Positions 24,561 to 37,739 of a DNA stretch of 64,000 nucleotides are shown piece after piece. The stretch comes from Platynereis dumerilii (taxonomy: Eukaryota; Annelida; Polychaeta; Phyllodocida; Nereididae): assembly GCA_026936325.1 (NCBI GenBank), contig JAPTHN010000008.1, positions 49,145,706 through 49,209,705 of the forward strand, written 5' to 3'. Each line of letters begins with the position of its first letter. The stretch's first letter is position 1. A program made the translations under genes and the position numbers. The notes beneath the pieces are model-generated. The model was not told the origin of the DNA. It did no database searches and saw only the letters and a program-made list of their open reading frames with translations.

Positions 24561-26668
24561 TTACCACAGAGTTATTGTCCAAAGAAAATATGTATTTCAT
24601 TTCTACAACAATCATTCTTGGATGCTGAGGGCTTTCTGTCCTGTATTCATACACTTGGTATACTGATAAGGACAGGAGGAGGACTAACAGAGCAGGTAAA
24701 GCCAGATTCAGGACCCAGCATTGGAAGCCCAGTATTAGTTAGACACCGATTTGGAGGGTTCTAACATGTTAGGACCCGACAAAGAGGTGTCTAACTGACT
24801 AAGACATCATTTGTTTCTTCTATTATACATTTCAACTTCTAATTTTTGCAAAATACACAATAATATAATTCTTTGTTTGCTGTTGTAAACAATGTTAATC
24901 CTAACCAGGGCGCTAACATGCAATATTGCCAGTTAGATACTGGTTTTTCCAATGGTATAAGTATCTTGGTGATGTCTAAAGGCAGTTAGTTATGAACCTC
25001 CTTCCCAGAATCATCATAATCATGATCTCTGTTTACAGATCTAACTCGAAAGTAAACATGGTAAAAGTTGTTAATTTAAGTCGAGTTTCTGTCAAAGATT
25101 CTACATCAGTATCAATTTATGAAAAAATTAATGAATTTTTTGGCTTCGCTGTTCGGCAAAATATGATTCAATACATTTGAGAATATTTCAAATGACTGAA
25201 ATGATAAGTAATTTGGCAAGCTATTTTCCTTTATAGAAGCATCCAATATCAGTTATTGTATTCATGCCAATAGAAACTTCACTTGTTCAAGGTTTCCTAA
25301 ATCATACCAGGCATTTCCTTCCAGGGAATACCACAATTTCAATAAAGAAAACATATGAATAACCTTGCAATTAATTGCTTTTGGATTCTCTCATCTTGTG
25401 AGTTTTCAAATAGGTATGCATCATGTTGAATTGTTGAAGGTGAATTTGGCTATTGTTTCATTTCAATGTGAAGTGTCAAATACGTCAATCATGTTTAAAA
25501 ACTAAGTCTGAGTCAATCATGTTTAAAAACTAAGAAAGTTGGAAAGCAACATTCGACGGGTAATGAGCGGGCTGCAGATAAATCCTATCATTCTCACTGA
25601 ATAACAAAAGCACATTTTTCATATTATACGCAAGTAATTACGAATGTTTGTCAATGTCACCGGCTCAATATTGAAAGAAAGATGTTATAAGAAGACGTTT
25701 CTCAATTTCATGCTAACATGTAAGGTCACGATTATGTCATGGAATTCGTGGCCTCACATGGAACATGCCAAATATGGATGAAACATGTAATATGGAAAGA
25801 TCAAAAAAGTTCTGAAGAATATTATGCAATCTCTGATGACAAATTCAGGGAAATAAAGACTCTGGCAGAACTGCAAACATAATTTTCTTGTTCGTTGATA
25901 ATTATCATGAGGCAGTGCAATATTCTGGTGATGTCATAACTATAATAAAAAAATATCTCCCTTTGAGGGTGACATTTCTAACAATATCATTGTCCCTGAT
26001 ATTTTAGCTGTAGACAACGATACTCACAGCCAAACTAAGTGAAAAAACCTCAATTTTCTTTCCGTATATATGATTTACTGACCATCACTGATGGACACGC
26101 TGCTCAAAGGAAAAGCAGAATTATGGTCTTAAATCTCTATTTTAAGTACATATATGATTTACTACATGTGTTTAATGACCCCAAGTAGAGAGATTCATGC
26201 AATGAATAATGAATTTTCATTGTCCGAGCTTACTGATTTTGCAACAAAACACAGCTTATTGGTTCACTTCTCAAAGAACTACAATTACTACGTATGGAGG
26301 TAAAACTACTCTCACTTTGAACAAAATGAGTGGGTCAAGCTACAAGGTTCTCATTTTCCACATCCAAATCTTTGAGCATTTGGACACCGTTTCGAGTCCT
26401 CAAATAAAGCTAATAAGTAAATCCAGTTCCATTTTGATTGTTGTAACTCCCAACCCTTATTATATTTTTTTCGTGTGGATCGACACCTGACAGCATAAAC
26501 TTGACATCTTGAGAAAACGTGAAAATTGTTTGCAAATTCTCTCCCCCAAATCCTAAATGCCACAAGCACTACTTCTCATTCACAAATGTGTGCTTGTAAG
26601 TTGTATCCAACTAAAGATACATTCTAGAATAACCTTAATAAGTAAATCTAATTATTTTTCAGACTTAC
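24561..26668. other. AT-rich probable intron
   Basis: A 23-bp direct repeat containing GTCAATCATGTTTAAAAAC occurs at about 25483 and 25512. A strong-looking minus-strand donor at 24251 (GAG/GTAGGA) with an acceptor (TCTTCTTCAG) near 24336 lies just upstream, but it does not give a phase-compatible exon. Nothing else is supported. Confidence 0.4.
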
Positions 26669-26871
26669 ATCAATGCAGAGGCTCTCCTTAGATTCCTGTA
26701 TCTCATGTACCACTCCTGTTGCAATCTTCGGTTTGCCGCATCTTCGTTATCCAGATACGTCGGAGAATGCAGGGGCGAATTCATCGAAGATTCGCTCGTC
26801 GTCGGCTGGCGTCTCATTAGTACTCCATTGTGAGTCCACCCTTGGTGAGTGTAAAGCCACTTTCCAGACAT
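26669..26871 (-). CDS. Coding exon, internal or alternative first
   Basis: The minus-strand frame runs to a consensus donor (GAT/GTAAGT) at 26669, leaving in phase 2. The peptide has a Ser/Thr-Pro-rich stretch (RRQPTTSESSMNSPLHSP) followed by a basic, Arg/Glu/Tyr-rich helix-like segment (NRRLQQEWYMRYRNLRRASA). Two starts are possible. An ATG at 26871 with an in-frame TGA six codons upstream would make it a first exon (MSGKWLYTHQGWTHNG). Alternatively, an acceptor CACTCACCAAG before 26840 enters in phase 1, matching the donor phase of 36250-36437. The family is not recognised. Codon content and donor are good; the start is undecided. Confidence 0.62.
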
Positions 26872-29800
26872 TTTTTTGTTTTTTGTTCAAGTGTTGTTAC
26901 AAGAAGTTATTGTACGTACGTGTCTGTATTCGGCACAAATATCCTTTGGCAGAACCAGACTACCAGCACTGATCACTCAGATGACCAACACGATTTATTT
27001 TTAAGCCAGGAAGAGTGTTCAGTATTTTCTTGGCTTTCTGCAGGTAAAGAATGTTCATTGAAGTCCATTTGAAGACAATTGTCAGTTGAATTTCAGAACT
27101 AGTCTGTCAATTATTAAGATACATGCCTGAAATTTGGTCTTGAAAGCACTTAAACTTGTCTCAGCTACTTTGTAAAGTAGTCATGACATATTTCTCAATT
27201 CAGCCAATACCTGGTGTTCATTTCAAGTCATTTCCAAAACAATAATGCACATTTGGAGCATCAACAGTGATCAAGAGTTCATTAGAAATGTAATTATAAT
27301 CCTGTTTGCTATTCCTGTGTATAAATTTTATAATTCAAAAAGTAGCTTGAGCAACATCGACCATTCATAATTTTCCTGGTATACAGTATACTGGTATATT
27401 ACCAGAGTGATACAACGAATACATCCATTGCAGTGTCATTGAAACACATCAGCCGTCGGTCGATGAGATAACAAAGTTAGTAAAGTCATTTCCACTGCTT
27501 TCCTCAGTAATCTCTTCTTTCAATTATTCATCACCCTAATTAACCTCCATTGGCACTGTAACAATAATTTTATATGAGAAGAATTTTAGGTGTTCATCAA
27601 GCCACCAACGGCCAAACTTTAGCCAGTTTTGGAAATAACTAGCATTCATGAGACAACATTCACTTCAACCTTGTTAACAGTCTTTTCCATAAAACTGATT
27701 CAGAGAAATGTGCAAATTATATTCATCAATTAACGCCTGAACATCGAGGTATCTGAACTTCTGTGATCATGATCCAAACGTTAAAAGAGGCATAGCTATG
27801 GAAAGTGCAACACTCTTAGGCAATTTCATGTCGCTAACCAGGTAAATTGATGTTTTATGAAATAGGCTATCCACAAAAATTGCATCAATTGCTATTTTCC
27901 TTGTACGAAAGATATCTAATTGTACTTTTCGCATTATCCATTTTCACTGATTTTGGTGATAAATACCAGTGCGAACTAAACCTAATGTGTTGAGTACTCA
28001 TAACACTAAAATTGAACCAATTAATGGTATAAAAACAAGCGTTCAAGAGTACATTTTCATGCCCTAAGTTTCATACATCCGTTGAAATATAAACATCCAA
28101 ACATCAGAATACCACCCATTGAATGTCAGTCTTTCAATATCTGCCACTCCATAGATACATAGACCACAACCTATGAAAATCACAAAAGGCCATATAAAAA
28201 AAAGAAACAAATTCTTAGTACAAAGTAGCTCTTTTTTTGCTAACTTATTGTACTAAAACAAACAATATGTCCAATATGTCAATGAAGGAACAAATATAAA
28301 TTGAATCCAATTGTCAAGTTCATTAATATTTCAATAACACTGCATTATCAAAACATAGCCATCATAACAAAATATGAATATTTCCTGATTTCATTCAATA
28401 GGAAGTTCACTTGGGCAATACTGACCACTCTCTAAATCTGAATTTTGTACAGTCACATTCTGAGCACCAACATGATGTTGAAATGTTGTTACTGATGCAA
28501 CCATGACAAATTTACATTTAAAATTAAATATTAATCATTTCATGTGTAACCATAACTAATTATTAATATTTCAGAAAAGTTGCAGCATAGAAACAATATC
28601 AACTTCCATTAACATTGATTAATCAGTTGGTGATAAGTCTACTAAACATGCTAAACAGATCTGTTCCAAACTTCTGAATATGTAAATATTTTTCAGAATA
28701 TCGAGCAGTCAAATTCATATAAATATGTCACATCACTTTCATGTTATCCCTGTCTCCAGAAATCTTAATGTCGGTAATATTAGTATATCATATGCTATAT
28801 ACTATTTATGTAACTTCAATAATTGTAAGATCTGTAGACCACAAATATTAATAAATAGGCTTAGCTGGAAATGTCTTCACTACGAAAAGCATTTGTTCAT
28901 AGTAGGATGCACCTAACAAACATCATCAAACTCTTTAAAACGTAGAAAAGGGAGAAATTTAATCAAATAAACCTCAAATTACTATGCCAATAGGTCTATT
29001 ATCCTGTATTCAAGATTTGAGAGAATACTGAAGACTGTTAAGCCGTAAATTTTAGAAGCAACTGTCAAGGTTCGGTCAAAACGTAGTATCTTTTCTTCAC
29101 TGGCAACATTTATTGTTCATCATGTTCATTGGTCGATTTGTCTCGTTTTAGTTTCAGTCTATACATGCTAAACTTATCTATTTAGAACCAAAAATTATTT
29201 ACAACAGAGATGTAAAACAATTCAAAAAGTACTTCCAGTCCACACTCTACACTCCAGGTTCTGTTAAAGTTTAGGAGCCAATGATTTACAGTCATTGATC
29301 ATGTAGATAATTGATGACGGCAAATAATTCATCCTCGATTTCTTTGGTGTAAAATTAGTCACACAAACATGAAAATTTCATATATGTTTCTATCCGTAAG
29401 TCCAGAATTTGGTTCGCAGTGTCATATTGATCAGTTGTCACAGCCTTTTTATACCATATCCATGTTATTATGTAAACTAAATAACTGACGAATACTAAGC
29501 TGCTACGCCAAGTGACAATGTGATTACTTCCGATGAAGGTCCATTTACACACAATTTAGGTGAACAAAAAGTCCAGCCAGCACAATTTACAGAATTACAA
29601 TGACTAAATCAATATTGATCATGTTAATCAGTTTATTATCACTGTTATTGTGTAAAAGTAAAGGACCAGTATCAATTCAGTGAGATAAAAGAGTTCATGT
29701 AGTCACAATGATGGTTGCATTGAATTGATAAGCATTGTTTTACTTTCGTCAAGTAGTATTTGACATTCAAGCACCAAGCACCATCAACACAGATAAAAGT

Positions 29801-30332
29801 TTCTATAAATACAGATCAAGTTGCTGTAAAGCACAAATTTAGTTATATATAATGAGACTAATATAAATACTGATAATGAAGGAAAATGTAGACCATCTGA
29901 TTAATTTTTCCAAGTGATCAATGCAAAAATAAGCATTTTGACAATTTCTGCGAAGATGTAGTGCATAATTAATTATTGTCAAGAAAGATGTGACAAAATG
30001 CATGATCAAGTCATTTGAAGTAAGCAATCACTGATCCCTATTGGATTATCCTGCCATCAATATTATTTTATACTCATCATACCCATCCCTAAATTTTCAT
30101 ATCAACCAATCAACCATAATATTACATATGGATCAGTTCCACTTTCTGTTAAAAGGTAGCCATCCAGAACAAGGAAATACCTTAAATCCCGTCAAGGCAA
30201 CTTGCGAATTTCTGTAAAACTGTAAAAAAACACCACTCGAAAAGTGGATCTTTAATTGTAAAACAAATTAATCTCCCTAAAAAAACTTAATTAGGCCTAC
30301 AGCAAATGATAAAAAGACTCCAAACTTGCAAA
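26872..30332. other. AT-rich probable intron
   Basis: No exon with paired splice signals, RNA gene or transposon with readable ends was found. Short plus-strand frames at 26872-27072 partly shadow the exon on the other strand. Confidence 0.45.
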
Positions 30333-30372
30333 CAGGAAGTATAGCAGACTACATCTCAGTTTCCATGGCAAC
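30333..30372. promoter_or_regulatory. ETS + RFX X-box motif pair
   Basis: ACAGGAAGT (about 30332-30340, ETS-like) lies some 20 bp before GTTTCCATGGCAAC (30359-30372). The latter is the complement of GTTGCCATGGAAAC, an excellent RFX X-box. The same pairing occurs in tandem at 54827-54904. Confidence 0.5.
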
Positions 30373-30576
30373 TGTATCATTTCATAATCCCCTGGAATTC
30401 TATTAAAAGAAACAACTGGCTGCAAAAATAAGGGGCCAAAGGTCTACAAGGTTGGAAACCTAGGAGATAATTCGTAACTTGATTAAAGTGATAATTTTAG
30501 ATTTGACATGTTCAAATAGTGCAAAACATTTTTTCGAACGACCAGTAGGTAATCCGATTTCTTCTAATACAAAGCA

Positions 30577-30981
30577 AAACAAGGTAGGGGTGTAACGATA
30601 CACCTATCCCACGATACGATGCATACCTCGATATGACAGTCACGATACGATACACGATACGATACATGCAAGATAGCAACAAACATTTTTTCAGTTTACA
30701 AAAATTTTCAATTAACACTAGGAGGCAGCACAAGTGACCGTGACAACTTTCGTTTTGCGCCTATTTCGTGAGACACAAGCAACACAGATTTGCAATGTTT
30801 GCAAAATGTGACGAAGTTGGGGTGTTTTCTATGGATTTACAGGGTTTTTCAAGGATGTTTTCAATAAAATATGTATCGGATTGTATCTCGATACATGCCC
30901 TACGATACGATATGCGTATCTAAAGGCTAAATATCGCGATATATCGATGTATCGAAATTTCGTGACACCCCTAAAACAAGG
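30577..30981. mobile_element. hAT-type MITE
   Basis: The element spans 30585-30973 (389 bp). Left end is TAGGGGTGTAACGATACA; right end, inverted, is TAGGGGTGTCACGAAATTTC. The perfect 8-bp TSD AAACAAGG lies at 30577-30584 and 30974-30981. Subterminal CGATACGATA motifs are repeated near both ends, as in many hAT elements. Minus-strand frames rich in YRIV are made by these repeats. Confidence 0.9.
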
Positions 30982-33350
30982 GCTGTGATACTTTTCAGAT
31001 TTCGCAAAGAAAACACTGAAACGTCTCACAAATACAATACAGGCTGATGAGGAAGACACATTCTGCACTTTATAAATCATAATAAATCATAACTACCAAA
31101 AAATTGTAAATATTAAATTAAATTAAATCATAATCAGTGATTATTACCACAAAATCAATGCACTGCTAAACAAACAAGACTGTACTTCTTATTTACCAAC
31201 ATAAATCATACTAATATTTTAATTTTTATTCCTCTATTTTAGCATCTAAACATAGTAAGTCTTTGACTTTTTGGCACCTGTTCCATAAGCTGACATTTAG
31301 CGAAGTGTTACACCATTACTGAGATATGGCTGATCTGGCAAAATAGGATTTATTATTTCTTCCCTCAGAACAAGAAAGTTAGGAGATGTATGACTCTTGG
31401 CAAGGATTAGCCTATCAATGAGTAAGTAAGTAGTAAGCAGAGGAAGTAGAAGTGTAAGACTGAGTTAATCTGGTTTCTTATACCATGTTTCGTCAAAAAA
31501 GCGACTAATTTGCTAATGCGGATTAAGGATCTTATCCGAATATGCGCCTATGGCGAACATACTAAAGAATGTGTTCGAATATGTATATAAAATTGTTATC
31601 ATCTTTATATCAATTTAAAACCTTAGGCATAATATTATCTCGCATATGAGCCATTCATGCCTTTTAAAGGTTCCGAAATTTTGAAATATTCACCGTTATA
31701 CTTTCAATGTTGGATCCTAAAACTTTCAATTCCTGTATTTAGATCTTTCTGCAAGCAGACTATGATGACATTTATAAAATTTTTCAAGTGAGTGGGAAAT
31801 GTTTAATAATAATGTCTATCAGAGATTGCCTTTCTGTGAAATTCTAGCAATCTACTGTATGCATTACATGTACCAAGTGTTTCGATAAAATAATCCACTT
31901 GTGATTCCAGAAATTCACTTGCCGGCATCAAATTTGATGCAGCCAATCAATTAGCAGATTAGACAATCAATGATATTCCTCATTAGACGCAACACCTTCT
32001 CTGAAAGACGTTAATCCATCAATTCAAGCAGTCAAGAAAAATTTTATCATTCTCGGTGAAATAATTCAGTCAATCTCTTAGCCATGATAATTAAAATAAT
32101 GCATTTGCTTGAGCATTAAGCATTAAGCAATAAGAATGGTAAGATGCATCCGTGTCGCATACATGTCATCAAATGTGCTTATGCCTGACACACTCCCTGT
32201 TTATCATGCGTATACTCCCAACTAAACAGGTTGCATGCAATCTCATAACACCAGCACATGATGGTGTGTATGGCTCTATGCTGTATTTAATATGAGGCAC
32301 AGAGCAATGAGCATGAGCCAATCACCATTCAATCCAATGCCAAGGTATGCCAGGTACTAAGCATATCACAAAAATATTTAGTAAAACATTAACATAACAG
32401 GAACAGTGTGCTCCTATTGTTATGCTCCAATCAAACGAGGAGGGAAATGTGCTTAGAAGAAGTAAAATAACTTTAAATAGTCAACCACTTTCTATCAGAA
32501 AAACAAACTTGCTCATTGCTCATACCCAAGCAAATAATAATTCTGTAAAGCAAAATGAGTGAAAATAGTGACACATTAGTGTAGTCCTGCGGTTGTTCTC
32601 CAATCAAATGAGAAGGGAAATGTGCTGAGAAGAGGTGGTATAACATTAAATAGCACAGCATAACTGCCACTGGCCATTGCTTAGCCATAAACACACTTCA
32701 TGTTTTCTCTTTTACATGTTTTACTATTTTTTACATTTTTTATCATTTGTGTTTTAGTTATCTTTTTCTAGTTTTTCCCCATTTTCCCCTCATACAAATT
32801 GGAAATGGCACAGAAAGCCATAGAAATTGATAGATATTGCTCTTAAAAACTCCAGGGATACATTAAACAGCTCCCAAAACACTGACTTCAACCTGCTAAA
32901 CTGCGAAGGGCTCCAAACCCACTGACTGACTGACTTCTAGTTCTAGTCCCTTGGAAATTGAGCAAACACTCCTGAGGCAAGCTTGCGCTCCATTAGAAAT
33001 TAGCCCTAGGTGGTGTCTGAATCCTGAAAGCGGAAACAGCAGGAACACGAGGAATCATTACTGAAATGGGCTGACAAGAACCTGTTTTCGCTCCGCAATT
33101 TCACACAGGAGTCCATTTGGGGAAGAGACTGATTGGAAGTTTCAAACTTTGCTACAGATTCTAAATAGAATTCTAAATAGAAGTAAAGAGTACTGTGGTT
33201 GGTCTTCTGATTGGTCAAGAGTCTCAGAAGACCCAAGTACCCAATTGCATACTTACCAACTTACTTGGCAAGATCCAGCCTGGAAGCTGCACTTGGCTCA
33301 TTGAGTCATTCACCTTTACATGACATATCGATCTATCTTATCCTATCTCT
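30982..33350. other. AT-rich probable intron
   Basis: No supported exon or element. Sequence related to AATCAAAYGAGGAGGGAAATG occurs twice (about 32431 and 32601), a small diverged direct repeat. Confidence 0.45.
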
Positions 33351-33402
33351 TTATTTAATCTTATCTGTCATCTATCCATCTATCAATCTGTCTATCAATC
33401 TG

Positions 33403-33434
<32 letters not shown>

Positions 33435-33470
33435 CCTATCCATCTGTCCATCTATCTATCTATCTATCAC
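33330..33470. repeat. TATC microsatellite
   Basis: A core of uninterrupted CTAT units around 33403-33433, with imperfect TATC/TGTC units on both sides. The 92-codon plus frame across it is a repeat artefact. Confidence 0.9.
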
Positions 33471-33479
33471 AAACAACAT

Positions 33480-36016
33480 GTGCCATTAGGTAATTTATGA
33501 CATTACTCATAATGCAAGTGCCAAGTATTCAGCATGTCATCTCAAAATTTTGAATTAAAAAAGACCTTTTTTTGATGAACTTTTAAGTCCACACCTATTT
33601 CAATAGCAACATGCCATATTTTCAAAATTTTACATGCTAACACTGAAATAAACATGGCATTTAAAAGCAAGATGTCCTGCTTACTTCAAATTATTTAACT
33701 ATTTTTTCATCAAACTTCAAATAAACTCAATATTTTGCCTTCAGAAGTCAGTACATCTTCGCCAATCTGACATGAAACTGCACGCGAACCGAGTTTCAAA
33801 ATGCCAAATGAAATTATAAAAACTTCATAGTCAAGCCAAATATTTTCAAATGCTCCGTTTATAAAACTCAAAATTGAATGCAAGATCACAATTAATCATC
33901 GCAAAATATGCCATTTTGAGGATCATTCATTTTTATCATAAATTACAGGTGTGCACTGCATGATCAGTTCCGGTACTTCAAAGTCAGTCCATCTCGTAAT
34001 CAAAGTTTGTAAATAATGTAAAATTGTTTTTAATCACATGCGAATATTGCTATTCATACTCTAAAATGCCAATAAGATTACAATATCTCATAACTTTAAT
34101 TTGCAGAGCAGCAGATAGAATGTAGCAAAGGGTGTGACGTGTCATCATATAATAGTATAAAATGTAATTAATTACATGTTTTTTAATCCTGCCAAGAAAT
34201 TTATAGTTGAGTTTATACATATATGCACAGCCAAAGTATTTGATGAGTAAATATAGAATGTGCGTAAAATAACGCATTAGTGATACTGTATTGAGCAACA
34301 AATAATAAGACATAAACAATAGAAAACACCATTAACTTTCTGTGTCAGTGGGTTTTATGCATTTCAACCATTATGGAACAAAAATTTGCTGTGGGTCAGA
34401 AACCATTGCCCTCTTGTGTAGTACACACTCTTATTTAGATGTCTGAGAGTCTGACACATATAATTCTTCCATAAAGCAGAAAATTACAGGCAGGACCCGG
34501 CAGGTGGTGTCTAAAACATGTTAAACTTGAGCCATCATACTATGTGACAAATATAAGTGAGAAAAATGCCTGCGCATGTTATAAGCAGCGACGACACTGA
34601 TGAGGAAACTCCCACAAGCAAATTCATCAGTCATCATGCCAAAATACCATATACAAAAAATTGCGTTCATACCGAATTGTCACAGAAATAGTACCACTAA
34701 TTGATCCGGGATAATCATATAGCCTACACAACGACATCACATTTAGTCTGGTGGTATTTTGGAAAGACAAAGAGGGCGATTAAGGCAACACCCTAACCAC
34801 TAATCTTATGACAAATCTATCAATAAAGTAAACGCAAAATGTGCTGATCAGCTGAAACAATATCTGAATATGTTAGGATTGTTGGCATGTAGATATGTCA
34901 TAGTCATATTATCACAGTTCGATTATCGCTGATTATTTGGCATTAAGATATCATTTTAGCCTCTTAACATTAAGATGATGTGGTGAAGATTTGAAAAATA
35001 GAAAATACCGGTAAGTACAACAAATGTCGTAAAGGGAACTCAGCGGTCAATAAGTAGAGGAAACTCAAACACAAAAGCAAAAATGTAGAATTCGCTGCCA
35101 TTCACAATCCTTGAAGCAAAATACTATAAGCATAACGGCATACTATCATACTTCCAAGAGACAAGGTCAGAACTGTACCATAATGGTATGCAGTCAGGGC
35201 ACATACATATAAATGTGAACTGACTAACTTCGTCTCACAACTGTGAAATTAGAGACTATATTCATTGAGTATTCTTATCGCCACAGAATAATCAGCAAAT
35301 ATGATAATATTTGGCATTAATATTCATTGCAGTATTCTGCCAAGGAAGTTTCAAGGTTTGTGCTGACTGATCTGAATCCATTGCTCGCTTTTGGCCGGCG
35401 AGCAGAATACCGTTGCTTATTGGTAAGGTCATCGGAAGAAAGAACAGTAGGCCTATGGCACTTTGACCGCTAAATTGTAATGCAGCTTTTTGCCACGTTT
35501 AAGGTACGAAGGTTTCAAGTCCAAAGGAGCCCAGAATTAACTTGTTTGTGGTCATTAACCGAAGCCTTATATAAATCTTACCAGATAAGAGAACCAAATT
35601 AACGAATGATTATGAACCAACTCATCTATATATAACTATCGAACCACAAACCTACCCACTAGTTACAACATATCTATCTCCAGACAATTTACAGATTTAT
35701 CTATCTCAGAAAATGTATCTTTACTTCTCTTAGACCATCTATATAATCTTATCTTCAGACTATCTACCTTCCTATATCTTTATATCTCTCCCTTGAAGAC
35801 CAGAGAGTCTGGCACTTACTTGCAGCCTTTTGATCAAGAAAGTTGCATGTAAAGGTATAGGTCCCTGAAGCACACCATGCACTTCTCCATCAGATGCAAT
35901 TTGTTAGTGCAAACTACTCCAAAGTGAGCATGGTGATATACTTCTACCATGAAATGTACTCAGTAATCAAATTAAGTCCATGGTCCATGGATAAACAACA
36001 AGGTAAATTGACTAAA
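33480..36016. other. AT-rich probable intron
   Basis: No paired splice signals, RNA gene or transposon with readable ends was found. Confidence 0.45.
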
Positions 36017-36165
36017 CAGTGGCGGATACAGGGGGGGGCCTAGGGGGCACGGGCCCCCCCCTAGACCACTGAGATTAACAATAGTATTTTGAAGAAAATA
36101 CGCTGCGACGCGGGCCCGCGAATGCCGAAAAACGCCCGGGCCCCCCCTAGATGACCTTTTCTGCT
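36017..36165. mobile_element. G/C-run rich MITE fragment
   Basis: CAGTGGCGGATACAGG followed by G-runs and GGGCACGGGCC, then CCCGGGCCCCCCCTAG, resembles the CAGNGGCGGATCC family end at 3028. The opposite terminus is missing or diverged, so this is probably a truncated copy. Confidence 0.45.
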
Positions 36166-36249
36166 AAATTCAGTTCATACAGCTTTACTTGCTTCATTTT
36201 ATCTATACAATTTCATAACAAGAGAATTTACATGTAAGGGGTTACTGAC

Positions 36250-36437
36250 CTTTATTTATCATTAGTCGATGCACTGACTGGAGATTCTCATATGATTCAA
36301 TGACATGCAACAAAACTGCAGCAGAGCTCAAAACTCTTCGGAAACATGAACAGATGATGAACATTGATGAAATGGCTGGTCCAGAAACCGGAGAAACAAG
36401 AGGAACTTTCAAAACTTCTGAGGAAATCATATCCATT
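36250..36437 (-). CDS. Candidate internal exon (minus-strand reading)
   Basis: 188 bp between an acceptor (TATGACTTCCTCAG) and a donor (AAG/GTCAGT). It enters in phase 2, exactly completing the codon left by the exon 50675-51702, and leaves in phase 1, fitting the internal acceptor of 26669-26840. The 62-residue peptide is Ser/Val/Leu-rich with an SSMFIICSCFRRVLSSA hydrophobic stretch, not typical of the hydrophilic neighbours. The opposite strand is also open here and looks more protein-like, so the strand is uncertain. Confidence 0.33.
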
Positions 36438-36617
36438 CTGAGGAAGTCATATACAATACTACGTTCTTGCGACAAGCAACAATCTCTTTTTCAGAGATCA
36501 AAATGTTGCATACCATACAATGGTTTTTTGGCGCAGTTCACATCATGTACTAAAATGTACCTATATACAAGGAGGTTGCTTATCGGCATGGTTCTCACCT
36601 CCGGGAACATGTTATAG
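36266..36617 (+). CDS. Alternative plus-strand open exon
   Basis: After a plausible plus-strand acceptor (TTATTTATCATTAG before 36266) the frame stays open to a stop at 36615-36617. The first 75 or so residues are charged and protein-like (TAAELKTLRKHEQMMNIDEM, EEIISILRKSYTILRS), more so than the antisense frame at 36250-36437. No good plus-strand donor follows and no neighbouring plus-strand exon was found, so it would have to be a terminal exon. No family recognised. At most one of the two readings is likely right. Confidence 0.27.
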
Positions 36618-36639
36618 CTATATCTACCATTTCAGCAGC

Positions 36640-37620
36640 ATCACTGTAAAATCGGACTCGCTGATTCAGCTCAATTGATTGAGTGAGATGGTTGCACAAG
36701 TTGATTGAGCTAACATAGATTAATGTTTTAAGCTGAGATAACTCAAAATACTGAGCTGAGATAGCTCAAAATACTAAGCTATGTTGAATAAGGTATTCAA
36801 GCTGAGAAAACTCAAAACAATGAGCTGCGTTGACTTACAGCTCAAAATATTGAGTTTTGTTGATATATTGATCCAAGCTGACACAACTCAAAATGTTGAG
36901 CTGTGTTGACTTATTTTTAGTTGTTTTTCATTTATATTTGTTTGACCTGTCTTATAGAGTTATTTATGAATATGGGCTGTAATCCCGAAATATTGTTTGA
37001 TCTCTCAAGGGGATCCACCTGATCCAGTATGCTTCATTTCAGCACATCATGGACAGGCCCAAGATGCATTCAACAAAGACCATTGCATCACAAGGAGATT
37101 TAAAAATTAATTTCTTGTGAATAAATCCCAATGGCCTGTGGCTCATCTAAGTTGGTATACAGTGCTAGAAGCCTATATTTGAACACACTCTGACTTGGAA
37201 ATGTTGGTTGACGTATGAAAGCATGCATCTAATTACTCCAACAAATTAATTAAAGAGAGATAAAAATAAAAAAGTAACCAGCTAAAGTGGTGTGCTACTC
37301 ATTTTTTCTCTGGGATAGCGTAATATAAATGTTATTTTTTCTTGTAAGTAAATAATTATTTAAAACTAAATGCAGTCTTATGAGAAGTGCTTGTTATAGA
37401 TGGCGCTATATGTGGCATGACTGAGATGTCAAGCTATCTGCAACAACTGAAGCTTTCATGTTTTCACAGCTTAATGTTATGATTCGTATGGACAACTTAC
37501 AGCATTGAGCTATCATACCTTGACAACTTATAGGATTGAGCTATCATAGCTTGAAAATTATTAACATTCTCAGACAGCTCAAATTATTGCATCAACTCAG
37601 TTTTCAAATTTTACAGTGAT
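36640..37620. mobile_element. 977 bp CACTG-ended DNA element
   Basis: The element spans 36642-37618. Both ends read CACTGTAAAAT inward, and AT flanks each side, a possible 2-bp TSD. Subterminal regions hold many diverged copies of an AGCTGAGATAACTCAAAAT-like unit on the left and its complement-like TTGAGCTATCATA on the right. No transposase frame is seen. Short CACTG termini with subterminal repeats suggest an EnSpm/Chapaev-type non-autonomous element; that assignment is inference. Confidence 0.68.
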
Positions 37621-37739
37621 GTATATGTTGTGTATCCAATACTATCCATATAAAATATTCTTCACAGAAGGATAGTGATTTATAATTATCATCACCTCAG
37701 TCATGAGATAAGTAGGGTATTATCATTAGATGACCCATG

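Noticed and set aside
33211-33489. 92-codon frame of SIYLSIYLS type
   Set aside because: Translation of a TATC microsatellite.
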